Positions 1 to 10,993 of a stretch of DNA of 64,000 nt are shown here, piece by piece. Position 1 is the stretch's first letter. Each line of letters starts with the position of its first letter. This stretch comes from Meandrina meandrites. Taxonomy: Eukaryota; Cnidaria; Anthozoa; Scleractinia; Meandrinidae. The position numbers and the translations under genes are program-made. Under the pieces are notes generated by a model. It searched no databases. It had not been told where the DNA came from and worked only from the letters and a program-made list of their open reading frames with translations. Where the stretch lies: the NCBI GenBank assembly GCA_963693305.1, contig OY855905.1, forward strand, positions 20,802,937 through 20,866,936. The letters are read 5' to 3'.

Positions 1-150
1 TCCTTGTGGTATTAATCTCAGACGATACAAAAGGTTAAAAGTCACAGGTTACCAGGGAATTACAATGCCTGGTTTAAATGGTTCTTTTGAACAGATTGGT
101 ACTTTTTTGCTAAAACTGTTTTGAACTTTATAGCTTATTTATTTTGTTGT

Positions 151-241
151 GTCTGCGACTGATAGAGATTCTCGTCGTCCGATCGCTGAAGTTAATCTGT
201 GTTGGTTAGGGTTAGTGTTTGGATGGGTGACCAGCTGGAAA
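151..241 (+). repeat. 5S rRNA-like fragment (5S-derived SINE head or pseudogene)
   Basis: The stretch 171-240 resembles the middle and 3' part of eukaryotic 5S rRNA: a CTCGTC..CCGATC block, CTGAAGTTAA near the A-box position, then GGTTAG..TTGGATGGGTGACC, the C-box of the internal promoter. The 5' start GTCTGCGAC also resembles the 5S start, but about 20-25 nt between the ends appear deleted and the final stem is lost. It is therefore not a working 5S gene. A 5S-derived SINE (SINE3 type) or a 5S pseudogene are both possible. Confidence 0.5.
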
Positions 242-763
242 TTAATCATGTTGTTGGCTTTTTCTTCTACAGGCTAACGTACGTTAAAAATTTGGTTTAT
301 TCTCGGAAAAAATCCAATGAGAAATGCTAACTCAGAAGTTCATTGGTCGTTTTGATTTTGCACACTTGCTATGAAAAGCAAAACTCAAACTTCCAATGAA
401 AGTCATGAGTCATGAAAGCAAAAGTAATTGGCTGTTACCATGTAGCATTTTTCTATATTTTTTTCCTACCAAGAACAAACGAAACGCATTTTTGGCTTGA
501 CTGAAGGTTGACTTGAGCTGGTGGTTGGCTCGCATAACACCACAACTCTCTTGCTGGGCACTAAATACAAGGCTGAAAACTAAAATTTCGTAGTGCTTGC
601 CATTTGGGCGAGTGACCTTCTAGCTGCACTCGCCCAGAAAACTTTTCACTCACCCAGTCTCCTAGCTCCACACAAACACAGAAAACATTGACCCCTGCTC
701 CCTCCGCCTACAAGCATTGAATGTCCAACTTTAATTTTTAATCACGTTAGACAATGCTCCAAT
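242..763. other. No gene seen
   Basis: AT-rich intergenic DNA with no convincing reading frame or splice-bounded exon. A short element at about 595-660 with CTCGCCCA / GGGCGAGTG motifs resembles one at 7875-7965, so it is probably a small dispersed repeat. Confidence 0.5.
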
Positions 764-1319
764 TTAACCCATTGACACCTGAACCACCCTAAACCGCCCT
801 TAAAGGATCCTGACATTTGTCCCGCTTGTGATGTCATCACATTTTATCCAGAAAGGCAACATCTATGCTCAAATTGTGAAGCAGAACAAGACCTTTCCAA
901 CGATACCTAAACCAGCATGATTAGATTGATGGAGCTTGAAATATGCACCAAAACCCTTCAAAATTTTAGGGGAAATCAAAAACTCAGAGGAAAATTTCCC
1001 CTTTCCACTCTTTGCTTGTCTATGGTAAGTAGTTATTGCCTCTTTTACACTTTCTCAGAAATTCTTCTACTCAAAAGAAGCCATGTAGAGGGCCAAAAGC
1101 TGCAGCAAAAAGAAAGGAAGAAGAGAAAAACGAAAACGAAAAAAAGAAAACGAAAAGCCTAGTGGAAGGGCGGTTTATCGCATGCACAAGCAAAAACGTT
1201 GTTAAACATCATTCTTGTGAAAAGCAAGGATGCATTTTGTGTTTCAAGGGCCGTTTTGAGTGATTTGGAGCTATTTTAGGTTATAATAGACCTTGAAATG
1301 TCAGGTGTCAATGGGTTAA
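764..1319. mobile_element. Non-autonomous piggyBac-type MITE with TTAA ends
   Basis: The left end TTAACCCATTGACACCTGA and the right end TCAGGTGTCAATGGGTTAA are perfect 19-bp inverted repeats, flanked by or starting with TTAA (764-767 and 1316-1319). A TTAA target duplication followed by CCC is the hallmark of piggyBac-superfamily elements. The 548-bp interior holds no transposase. A solitary similar end (TTAACCCATTGACTCCC) occurs near 33838. Confidence 0.7.
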
Positions 1320-1757
1320 GGAAGTTGACAAGGTTTCCATTGAGTTTTCAGTTCATTTCAGAGGAGGTTGGACAGCAGTCACGTGGCCAATTTTGGCCAA
1401 TGAGAATGGCCGTTTTACGTGACCTTTGCGAACCGTAAAAAATATTCCACAGCGACAGAAGGTGGCAGTTATTTGCGTTTTTGTGATTTGTTTTGGACGC
1501 TAGTCGTCCGAAAATTGTTCGGTGGCTTCATTTAATATTAATCCGTCCGACTGTGTAATAATTTCAGAGGTTAGTTGATTTTTCATTGCATATTTTTGTC
1601 AAGATCTGAAGAGCCATTGAACGGTGTTGTTAGTTTCATACGTGTCATATGACACATTTTGAAGGAATCGTTTCACGCGTTTGCTCGGGTTTTAGGCCGT
1701 AATCTTTCCATTAAGGAATAAAAGGTTCGTTAAACTTTGTTTTTACACCGTTTAGCC
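1320..1757. other. No gene seen
   Basis: Intergenic. A 19-bp word at about 1356-1374 (TCAGAGGAGGTTGGACAGC) recurs on the opposite strand near 3560, so the two places share a repeat fragment. No coding exon is supported. Confidence 0.4.
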
Positions 1758-1773
1758 GGCAGGTACAAAAGGC

Positions 1774-1800
1774 AGGTCACAGGTCACAGGTCACAGGTCA
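1774..1800 (+). promoter_or_regulatory. Four AGGTCA half-sites in DR1 spacing
   Basis: AGGTCA occurs at 1774, 1781, 1788 and 1795, each copy separated by one base. Direct repeats of AGGTCA with 1-nt spacing (DR1) are the classical site for RXR, HNF4 and COUP-type nuclear receptors. Function is inferred from sequence only, and the array may just be a transposon subrepeat. Confidence 0.3.
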
Positions 1801-2729
1801 GCAAAAAGAAAAACTTGGCAATTATATAATTACTCCTGCATTGCGGCTGAAGTACTGGCATTAACTTTCGACGTATTTACTTTAGTATTATATTCTTAAA
1901 TTTCGATTTACATCTGTCAGGTATGTTCAAGTGCACCAAACATGTTTTTAGCTTTTATTAAATCTTCGTCTTTAAATATCAACTGGTTTTTGCATGGACA
2001 GCAACAGAACGCAGTCCATTCATGGGGCCTGGAAAGAACTAGAGCCTCTGAGAGGAGCTTGGAACGAGGAATTCCCTCGTGCAACGTACTAGATGTCCTT
2101 GCAAAACAATGATAACGAATAGAAGGACATCCATGCTATTCAAAACCGACGTTTCAGCTCATCGAGCATTCTTGAACGAAATGACCCGTAATGGCGGACT
2201 AAAAAATCTTCATGTACGCTATTACCGAAGTGTGACAGCAGCAACAAATTCAAAACAACTATGAAAACAAACCCCGCGACCACGCAAAAGCCGGTTCTTT
2301 CGAGGACCCCTCAGGTTTTTAAAGAGCTACGTCGTCATTCGTGTATTTTCAAAAGATTGGCTAAACTTTAAATTTCAAAATCGTCATTTGGAAGCCCTTT
2401 CAATCCTTTCCATCCTCAGCCATCCTTGTTCTTTTTTGCTTTACAATCACCCCGTTGGTGTTTTCTTCCTTTGCAAACCATTATTTTTAGGTTTCCTAAC
2501 ATTTTAACCGTTAATTAGGCCATCCAAGAAATTACTCAAAATATCGTGACATAGCTCCTTTAAAGACGAAGATTTAAAGCTGAAACATGTTTGGTGCACT
2601 TTAGCATGCCTGACAGATGTAACTCGAAATTTGGCAATATAATACCAAAGTATATGCGTCGAAAGTTATTGCCGGTACTTCCGCCGCAATGCAGGAGTAA
2701 TTATGTAATTGCCCAGTTTTTCTTTATAC

Positions 2730-2770
2730 TGACCTGTGACCTGTGACCTGTGACCTGCGACCTGTGACCT
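2730..2770 (-). promoter_or_regulatory. Six tandem AGGTCA half-sites (one mutated), DR1 spacing
   Basis: On the minus strand the arm repeats TGACCT at 2730, 2737, 2744, 2751 and 2765, plus one altered copy CGACCT at 2758, with a strict 7-bp period. It mirrors the array at 1774-1800, but the arms differ in copy number (four against six), so the array has expanded or contracted since the arms formed. Confidence 0.3.
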
Positions 2771-2787
2771 GCCTTTTGTACCTGCCG

Positions 2788-3868
2788 CCGTTTACCCCCT
2801 TTGACCCCGCAACCGTTTTAGAGATATTTCAAGTTAAACTTTGCCATGTGTAATAGTTGATGTGACGAAAATATGGCGCTAGGTGTAAATACTTTCGCTG
2901 ACTCCACGTTTGGAGTATAACGTTGAAAACTTCTGCTTTGATTAATATTAAGTAATATTTGTTATTCTGACCAACGTTTGATTTATTTGGTGTAGTCTAG
3001 TAATGAGCAATCGCTCAAAGGGGGGGAAAATAGAACTGTTTCAGAGCGGCAAGAACATTGCGTGACAAGCAAAGCGTTGTGACAGTTTCGTTTGCGGTAA
3101 TCTAATATCTTGATTGTGTATGTTGAATAAACGAGTGTTACAATGAGAAAACGTGTCGGTGGTTGATTTGAATATTCGTTTTATTTTCGCCGCTTATTGT
3201 GACAGTTCAAAAACAGAAACAACAAGAACCATCCCGACACTCAAACAGAACAACGGCAACTTATATCCGTCCAGTCTGTGGAGAAGTGCCACGGCAAAAT
3301 ACACATTCGCCTTTCCGACGGAAAATCAACAAAACTGAAATAAGCGAAAAGCCATTGGGCCTAAGAAAAGACAAACTCGGTACAGTAAAGATAAATAAAT
3401 TTGAAACTTCGCAGCAGTGTATAAATACTTCAAAGAGATCAGCTTGCGACTCTTGTTGGTCGAAAGTATCCATTTTCTACGACAGCGTGATGTTCACTCT
3501 TTCGCGTCTGTGTTCAAATAAGCCGAAATGACGCTTTACCCATAGTTCTTCGCGGGGAGCTGTCCAACCTCCTCTGAGTTCATTTTCAAGGTGTTTCAGC
3601 ACATATTCTTTGGACATCTCAGGCCCTGTCAACTCATAATCCGATATAACCCCCTTAACATCTGTGTCTATTTTTTTCTTCATTTTGCAAGGATAGGCAG
3701 TCAATTGCCACTTTGATAAAAATTTCTGTGGTCTTTTCGTATTCGTGAGATTCATGGAAAGTTGTTGACGTGTTGTTATCAGGAGCGGTATTTTCTTGCT
3801 AGCAGATACTTTAGACACCCCAAGAAGAAATCTCCACCGCCAATAGAGGAGAAATTCTGCGTTTACTC
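2788..3868. other. No supported gene
   Basis: Short open frames exist on both strands (for example minus 3477-3944), but the longest starts at a non-ATG codon, has no recognisable domain and lacks clear splice borders. Confidence 0.4.
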
Positions 3869-3982
3869 TAAGGTTTAATCTAAAACCATCAGCCATCAAA
3901 GGAGCACATGGAACAGACAAGAAGTGCAAGCGCATGCGCGACAATAGAAACCGCTGCGTACAATGTAAACGGCGTAGTGGCG
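3869..3982. repeat. 114-bp direct repeat, left copy
   Basis: Matches 7092-7205 over 114 bp with only two substitutions and no gap. The two copies bracket the retrotransposon pol remnant. On the plus strand the block can be read as a Cys/Arg/Lys-rich peptide (KCKRMRDNRNRCVQCKRR), vaguely like a transposase C-terminal zinc motif; this is weak. The copies could be a recent segmental duplication, a very short LTR pair, or a duplication made at insertion. Confidence 0.75.
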
Positions 3983-4319
3983 TGGTTGCCTCTTAGCTCT
4001 CTTTCTAAGGCTAGCGGGCAAGCACAGAAGTGAACAGACTGTAAGCGCAAAACGAATGACTAAGTATAGGAACATACAGGGCCTAGACTAGAACAACAGC
4101 AACTAAGGGTTTGGCCTTCAACGTAACTAACATATGCAACGGGTGCAGTCTCTTGTCCCTGAGTTTTGTCCATCTAAACATAACTATCATACACACAACG
4201 GGTGCAGTCTCTGGTCCCTTATATTTGTCCTTCTAAATAAAACGGGATGAACAACAGTACGACTATAAAGTAAAGGGACAAAGTCAGTGTCGACAGGGGG
4301 GGCATGAAAGCCCAGTACA

Positions 4320-4836
4320 CTACTCTAAGTCCCAGTCTGGATTGTGCCAAAACGGGGCACGGTGTTGGTGGCCAGACCTTCTTGGAGGAATGACAGCAGC
4401 AGATTTAGGTGGTGGTGGTGGTGGTGCAGCAGAAGGAACAGGAGGAGAGGCTGGAGTGCAGGGTGCTGGGACAATGGCTGCAGGAACTGGAGGAAGTTCC
4501 TGGACAGGTATAACATCATGCACAGGTTCTGTAATGGTGGGTTGGTTGTAGACTGGAGGCCCAGTAGCCACTTGAGGTGTGGGAACAGCAGAGTGTTTTG
4601 TTGGTGGCATGACAGGGTCGTTGTCCTCATCAGAGTCCAAAGGATAGGGCTTGTTAAGGCCACGGATGGGACCCTGTGGTGACTGAGCCAGAACTGTAGG
4701 GACAATGGGATAACATTCGGAAAAAAAAAAGTCTTTAAAATGCAAAAAACTGGGAGGTGGTGAACTTCCGGAGCTCACATGTAAGGTCCTCACTGACACT
4801 GACCACAAGGTATTTCTCGCAATTTCTTCAAGAAGA
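4320..4836 (-). pseudogene. Pol C-terminal proline-rich tail, frameshifted
   Basis: Continuation of the pol remnant on the minus strand. After the break near 4860 it reads an integrase C-terminal segment with at least two more frame changes (around 4720-4810, next to an A-rich run), then an acidic and proline-rich tail with PPPPPP at 4411-4428. The (GGT)n run on the plus strand is this polyproline. Confidence 0.65.
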
Positions 4837-6888
4837 CTAAGTCACCAACAGAGACGGCAGCTGAAGGTACTTTGGTACGGCCACGCGCCTTAGATTTTGC
4901 ACTAGGTGTGTGGTTCTGCTGTGAGAAAAATGCTGACTGAGGATGATTTGACGGTCAACTATGGGTAACTGCTGGCCAGTTAGCTGGTCACATTGAGTCC
5001 AGACCTCATGCGCCAAAAGGCCATCACGCCAGATGCCGGAGTTCGTGTTGGCAGTGGCCAGTGCGAGAGTGACGTCAGACACAGGTCCTCCCTCAGGAGA
5101 CAAGTTGAGGAGCTCCAGACTGAGCTCCTCAATGGCACGTTCAGCTACGGGATTCTTATTTGGATTCTTGACCCGGCCGATCTCCAAGGTAATTCCGTGC
5201 GAGAGGAGGATTGGGTCGTTGGCAAGTGCACAAAAACCAGGAGCGGGGTCAATGTGGACAGTCGCACCGCCATCCTGTAAGGAACGCAGTTGGGAACAAA
5301 GGACTATGATGGCATTGCCGAGATCCTCATGTTGCTCGCTTTTGATAAGGGTAGTCAAAGTGTACGGGGAGACAGTTTCTCGTATAACAAGGATAAATTG
5401 TTGGTGACGCCGGGCAACATCAGCAGCAAAGGAAACACCAATGGACCGAGGAGCTTCTTCACAAGACTGGGGCTGGAAGTGTTTAGGAATTGACTTTATG
5501 GACTGACAGGTGTGACAGGAGGCCTTGTCGACATCTAGGGCGAAGAAGTATCTGGTGAAGAGGCGCTTGGTTTGGTACTTTGAAGGGTGAGAAAAGCGGA
5601 TGTGAAGAGCTGTTAATAGGCCGTCTAGGACAGAGCGGGGGACAACTAGTCGCTCACGAGGGGGTTGGAATGGTTGATGGTCGTGCACAACAAGAAGGCC
5701 GTCAGCAGCAATGACGACGTCCTTAAGGTAGCGTTTCACATCAATAATGTGGGTGGCCTTCTTGGATGGTCGAGTACCTTGGCTGAGGTGAGAGTGTGTC
5801 CTCCGGAGGTGATTACATTCCAGCTGGGTAGCCTGCCAAGCAGCACGGCTTGTGAAGGGCATCTTGACAGAGCCTTGGAGGACATCGCTAACGGAGAGGC
5901 TGCAAATAACAGAATCTTCGAGCTCGACAAAGAATTTGCAGATTTGACAACTAGAATCCTGGCATTCATTGGGGTTTCGACTTTCATAATCAGAGGGTAG
6001 GTTCTCAACACCAGCAATATGATGTAAGTGGACAGAATAGTGGCTGACCGTTGACAGGGAAGTGGTTACTCTGGAACTGGCTGAGAATTCACCTCTCTGG
6101 GGCTTTTCGTAAGCTTGGACACAAGGTCGGCTGTCGGTGAGTACTTCAGTGGAGTGGGGTGATGGAATGATATAGGGGGCAAAATGTCTTATTGCAGCCC
6201 CAATACTCAAGGCTTCAATCTCACAGGGCAACCAAGTCACTTGATGCCGGCGAAGCTTGGCACTGAAAAATCCAGCTAAGAACAGCTGCCCGTGTCGGTG
6301 TGCATATAGTGTGGCTGCAATGCCTTTATTCTTGACGGAGCCATCAGTTACAATCCATAAGGCATCTTGTGGCCGGGGGATCGTGATGGTCCGGTTGTCT
6401 TTCAAAGCATGTTGAGCGGCTTTAAAGGTCAGCAGTAACTCGTCAGACCAGGCGATTTTTTCTCTGGAATCCTTCCCTGCAGTGACCTGGTCAACGGGAT
6501 CAAGCAGGTCTGCAAATCTTGGAAGCACACGGCTGAGGACCTTGTATGCTCCGATAAAAGAACGTAGGCCTTGCACGGTCGAAGGCGGCTCCACCGAGGA
6601 TAAGGCGGCCAACTTGTGGGGGCTAGCTTGTAGGGTGCCACTAGACCACACCCAGCCTAGTACAAAGGCCTTTTTGGGGCAGATGATTGTTTTCGCGGCA
6701 GACAAGCGAAGATTGTTCTTTTGGAGGCGGGCAAGAACTCTGCTCCAATTGTTGAGTACCTCAATAGGGGTGTTTCCGCCAACATACAGGTCGTCAGCGA
6801 TTTTTGTGACGCAGCCCTCCTGAATGAGATCACCCAGAACTCTAGACATTAGCTCTTCGAGGCAGGTTTCGGAGCCGGGCATTCCCAT
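4837..6888 (-). pseudogene. Retrotransposon pol fragment: RT, RNase H, integrase
   Basis: A 683-codon frame. It opens in the RT palm (MPGSETCLEELMSRVLGDL) and holds the catalytic motif IADDLYVGG (a variant of the YxDD box). It continues through RT thumb/connection (LRSFIGAYKVLSR), RNase H (IVTDGSVKNKG with the first Asp), a zinc-binding HC..C part of integrase, and an integrase core-like region ending NPVAERAIEEL. The first part of RT lies upstream in another frame (about 6905-7085, containing [13 protein letters not shown]), so a frameshift separates them near 6900. Another frame change near 4860 cuts off the integrase C-terminal part (GDLVFLK). It is a dead copy. Confidence 0.85.
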
Positions 6889-7091
6889 GGCAGAGTGAGT
6901 GTAAACACGAATGCCTTTAAACGGGGTATTTCATAGATGAGTTCGCTAGGGGGATCTGGTAGAAAGACTTGGGCAAATCGCTGACAACCATGTACTTCCA
7001 CTTTCCTATCTCACGCAGGACACCATCAACATTCGGCATTAAGGAGGGTTGAGGTTTGCTGTACTTAGCGACCGCTCCGAAGGATGTGATG

Positions 7092-7205
7092 TAAGGTTTA
7101 ATCTAAAACCATCAGCCATCAAAGGAGCACATGGAACAGACAAGAAGTGCAAGCGCATGCGCGACAATAGAAACCGCTGTGTACAATGTAAACGACGTAG
7201 TGGCG
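7092..7205. repeat. 114-bp direct repeat, right copy
   Basis: Second copy of the block at 3869-3982 (112 of 114 identical). It abuts the broken 5' side of the pol remnant. Its near identity contrasts with the heavily decayed pol between the copies, suggesting a late duplication or gene conversion. Confidence 0.75.
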
Positions 7206-9067
7206 CACATTGTAACACTAAGTGAGTTCAAATGTACACCTTATTCATAAATGGTGGAGCGCGCAGAAGAGTTTGGGTTGAGAACGTGAAAACGAGACGA
7301 AAGGGGCTTCGATTCAAATGAAAACAAAGCAGAGTATGGAAATGCAAGAAGTATCTCTTGAAATTCTTGAAATATCTCGTAAGTTAGGAAGCGATTTTTG
7401 ACTGTTGATGACTGCTGTTGAAATCCTTGGTTTCACAACCGCAGATATGGTCGTATGGTTTCGAAGTCACCACCAAAAAGTGGGAAAATGTCGTCAGAAA
7501 ACTGCATAGATTATCTCAGCCCTTTTTTATTCAATCTGAAAAATGTGAGAAAAGTGCACTTCATTAATAAACGCCGGGCCCTGATTAAATGCCGGTTTCA
7601 AATAAACGCGGGTCCACAAGGCCAATTTAGAAATAAACGCCGGAGGCGTTTATTTGAGAAAATATGGTATACAGTGTCTCTTCATCATTTAACAATTATC
7701 AAGTGAAGCAATGTTTGCAATTCAAAAGTTAAATTGAAACCAAGTGCCAGGTTTGTGGGGGATTTCAAAATGGTAACATTGTAAGCTATTACCTATGGAC
7801 AGTGTTAGTTATTTCAAAGAGGAAAGTAGAAAGTTACACTTATTTTGAATAATATATTCTGGAGCTGAAAATCGTACTTGCCAAATTGGGCAAGTGATCG
7901 GTGATCTGTACTCGCCTGACAGTTTTTACACTTGCCCGGGGGAGTGGGCGAGCGCTTATGTCAATAGAACAAGACGCATGATTGAATTCATGCATGCATT
8001 ATTCCCGGGATTAATAATTTGATATCAATGCTGGTTTATCTCATATTAATTGAGCCTATCAGTTTTGACCAATCAGAATGCTGCGTTGGTGGACAAACGT
8101 GCTGTATTCAAAATACAATGGCTTTCGTGCAGGCTCTTGTTTCTCATTGCTCGCCCACTCAGCGGCTCCCTGTTCGCGGCTGCTCACACTGCTACCAAAC
8201 TCCCAGCCCCCAAAGAGAGCCTGCTCACAGGCTACCCACATGTCAACTGAATAAGCAAAGTAAATTTATCCCAGAAGGAAATTAATGCAAGCATCTGTAT
8301 CCAAGTGAAAGGAAGGGGTGTGTATACTAGGGGTATAGTTACATAAAGTGATTTTACCCTGAGTCTGCATTTGTTCTAAGTGGACACTTTTTCAGATGCC
8401 AAGTTTGTTTTGCTGACAGTATTGGACATGGATGCAGGGCTGTAGCTATTAAAAGGTGAACCAAGGCACTTGCGTCAGTTAAAAGCTTTTCAGGTTCATA
8501 CAATAAACTTTTTTATGTAGATGATTTTTGTCTTTTTTCAGAAGAATTTTTGCCTGGCTGTGGTGCCGAAAGAAACTCAAGCATTTGATGATAACAAAAA
8601 TCGAAAGAAAATTGTAATAATTCTCCAGTAAGGTGACTTAATGACTTTCTGCACACTGGTCATCACTTGGCTTTGAATCACACAAGCCGTAGTCTTTGGG
8701 TGAGTCAATTCAGTGGCAGCTTCCCCTGTTATCTTCCCCTGTTGATTTCATTGGTGGAGTCCAGCAAGACACGCAAACTAAAAGCCAATATCCTTGCTAT
8801 AAAGCTCCAAGCTAGCTTGGTTAATACGAGATTGCAATGGAAAATGTGAAATATGAGCTATAGATACTAAAACCACGATGTTACAGGAGCAGATCTGGCA
8901 GATGGTGTACACCCCTCCCCCTCCTCCCTATATATGTACACCCCTTCCTAAAAAAAGTCCTGGATCCGCCCTTGTACTGGACTGGCAATAAGCACTCTGA
9001 TCATATCATGAAGACATGATTTTAGTTATTTGCCCTCTAACCAGTCTTTTTCGATGTCTGGCAGATT
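7206..9067. other. No gene; small repeat fragments
   Basis: No supported coding exon. At 7565-7665 there are several AATAAACGCC words on both strands, the same motif as in the MITE at 30513-30917. A short ACTTGCCC/GGGCAAGTG element lies at about 7875-7965. Confidence 0.45.
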
Positions 9068-10993
9068 GCAGACTAGCACTCCGGTTAGCCTGAATAGCCC
9101 TTTGGTTAGCCTAAACAACTTTCTGGTTAGCCTAAACATAGTTAGCGGTTAGCTCTCAAGGAAGCCGGTCATTTCGCATACAAGTCGTTTCGCATACAAG
9201 TCGATTCGCATACATCGAGGTCGTTTCGCAGACACGATCTTGGTCGATTCGCATACATCGAAGTCGTTTCGCCGACACGATCTTGGTCGATTCGCATACA
9301 TCGAAAAAGTGCAAAATACATTGAAAAAGTTCTAATAAACACTCTAACAAGATAGCTATAGGACAGAGAAATAAACTTAACCTCAACCCGGCGATATGCG
9401 CATGTGTATCGTGCGTTATTTCTGTTCGGCACAGCAAACGCGTTGACAGCGCGTAGACTAAATTTAAGTTTAACTTGCCATGCACTATATCTAGAAGAAT
9501 TTTGTTATGTTGTTTAAATGTTTTTCGCGGTTTGATACTAAACCTGGCCCACAAAATATCCAACATAAGAAACTTGCACCTGCAGTGCCGCAGTCGTGTA
9601 TATATAGCTAACATCACTCAAGGTGGCTAACTACGCGCGCCACGACTTTCTTTCGGAATATTGCTCACGTTGATAAAACATAGGCACGCTAAGCGTGCAG
9701 GAGTTATTTTTTCAATTGATTGGGTGGCTTGGGGTAGAACTGGGTGTTAGTCCTGTTGGGATGGTTTATTTCATGGGTTGAGCTATATGTGCATGGTTCA
9801 TGTGCACGGTCCATCGCGCCGACTAAGAGCTACTTTTGGAAAAATAACTCAAAAACAATTTAAAAAGAAATTGTGCAAATGTTCTAAAATTAGGCTGCTT
9901 TCCCTTGTAAATATGACTGTGGTGTGCAACCGATCGATCAAACCATACTGTTGAAGACAAAAAATACGTCAAAAAACGACCTTGCGCGGGCCACTTATAA
10001 ACATCTATTGCTAAGGACAGTCAAAAGCTTAAAAGCTTTTAAGCTCAATTTCGCAGATTTCTTAAGAAAAAATACCTAAACAATTTCTCGTACTCAGTTC
10101 GGGTCGCTCGGAATTCAAAATGACCTGCCTCTTGTGCTCAGTTTTGAATCTCAAATTAAAGAAAGTACACTCTAATAAGTTCTAATAAGAACCTTTCTTA
10201 TAAGAAGGTTAAGGTTGAGATAAACCAAAATTTTAAGAACATAGTAAGAACAATCCTCAGTTGATTAAAATAGTTTTTATTTTGCTCAATTCTTATTTAT
10301 AAGAGTTACAAATAACTTCAACACTCGACAACACCATCGAAGTACTCAGCTGAAATCTTAAGTCTGATGTATCATCGAGGTAGCTGACCAGTTATGGCAC
10401 TTTTTAGGCTTGCTGAAACTTGTTTTCGCTTTTTAAGAGTTGCTTGACCATTTTTTATCAACGCGAGCAATATTCCGAAAGAAAGTCGTGGCGCGCGTAG
10501 TTAGCCACCTTGAGTGATGTTCGCTATATATACACGACTGCAGCACTGCGGGTGCAAGTTTTTTATGTTGGGTATTTTGTGGGCCGGGTTTAGTATCAAA
10601 CCGCGAAAAGAATTTAAACAACATAACAAAATTCTTCTAGATATAGTGCATGGCAAGTTAAACTTGAACCTAGTCTACGCGCTGTCAACGCGTTCGCTGT
10701 GCCGAACAGAAGTAACGCACGATACATAATAACAACACGCGCATATCGCCGGGTTGAGGTTAAGTTTATTTCTCTGTCCTATAGCTATCTTGTTAGAGTG
10801 TTTATTAGAACTTTTTCAATGTATTTTGCACTTTTTCGATGTATGCGAATCGACCAAGATCGTGTCTGCGAAACGACCTCGATGTATGCGAATCGACTTG
10901 TATGCGAAACGACTTGTATGCGAAACGACCGACATCCGCTCTCAATAATGGTATAAATGGTAACACAATATGTACCAAAAAGTGCTAGTCTGC
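9068..10993. mobile_element. Outer GGTTAGCC-repeat element interrupted by a foldback insertion
   Basis: GCAGACTAGCACT (9068-9080) and its exact reverse complement AGTGCTAGTCTGC (10981-10993) bound a repeat carrying several GGTTAGCCTRAA units (9082-9150). Its right part is split off by the insertion at 9160-10937. A related repeat without the insertion lies at 18865-19033. Confidence 0.55.
9160..10937. mobile_element. Foldback element with ~500-bp arms and 8-bp target duplication
   Basis: Arms of about 500 bp (9160-9680 and 10448-10937) are reverse complements, with ends GGAAGCCGGTC.. and ..GACCGACATCC. Both ends are flanked by GCTCTCAA (9152-9159 and 10938-10945). The outer part of each arm is made of tandem 17-33-bp units such as GTCGTTTCGCATACAA, as in foldback elements. 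The centre (about 9681-10447) has no transposase. An 8-bp duplication fits P or hAT superfamilies. Open frames inside the arms (for example minus 9156-9617) are by-products. Confidence 0.85.

Larger units (their letters stand above)
1758..2787. mobile_element. Inverted-repeat element with AGGTCA arrays in both arms
   Basis: The arm 1758-1977 is the reverse complement of 2562-2787 (about 220 bp, many shared blocks, scattered differences). The centre (1978-2561) has no convincing gene. Each arm carries a 7-bp tandem array AGGTCAC near its outer end. An 11-bp word GTTAAACTTTG lies outside both ends (1729-1739 and 2833-2843), but the stretches between it and the arms do not match each other, so I do not call it a target duplication. 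It is a foldback or MITE-like element of unknown superfamily. Confidence 0.7.
3983..7091 (-). mobile_element. Decayed LTR-retrotransposon (pol part only), minus strand
   Basis: On the minus strand this segment reads reverse transcriptase, RNase H, integrase and a proline-rich tail in order, the layout of Ty3/Gypsy-like LTR elements. Gag, protease and the RT start are missing: the sequence enters RT coding directly at about 7090. A purine-rich tract at about 3986-4005 (minus strand) could be a polypurine tract. Two copies of a roughly 60-bp unit lie at 4130-4250. The clade is uncertain, and several frame breaks make it non-functional. Confidence 0.8.

Noticed and set aside
1729..2843. GTTAAACTTTG as an 11-bp target duplication of the AGGTCA element
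   Set aside because: The sequence between this word and the inverted arms is not complementary on the two sides, so the word may be coincidental.
3477..3944. 155-codon minus frame partly overlapping the 114-bp repeat
   Set aside because: Starts at a non-ATG codon, no recognised domain, and its N-terminal part lies in the duplicated block.
9156..9617. 153-codon frame within the foldback arm
   Set aside because: Made by tandem GTCGTTTCGCATACAA subrepeats; the opposite arm repeats it, and it shows no protein family.
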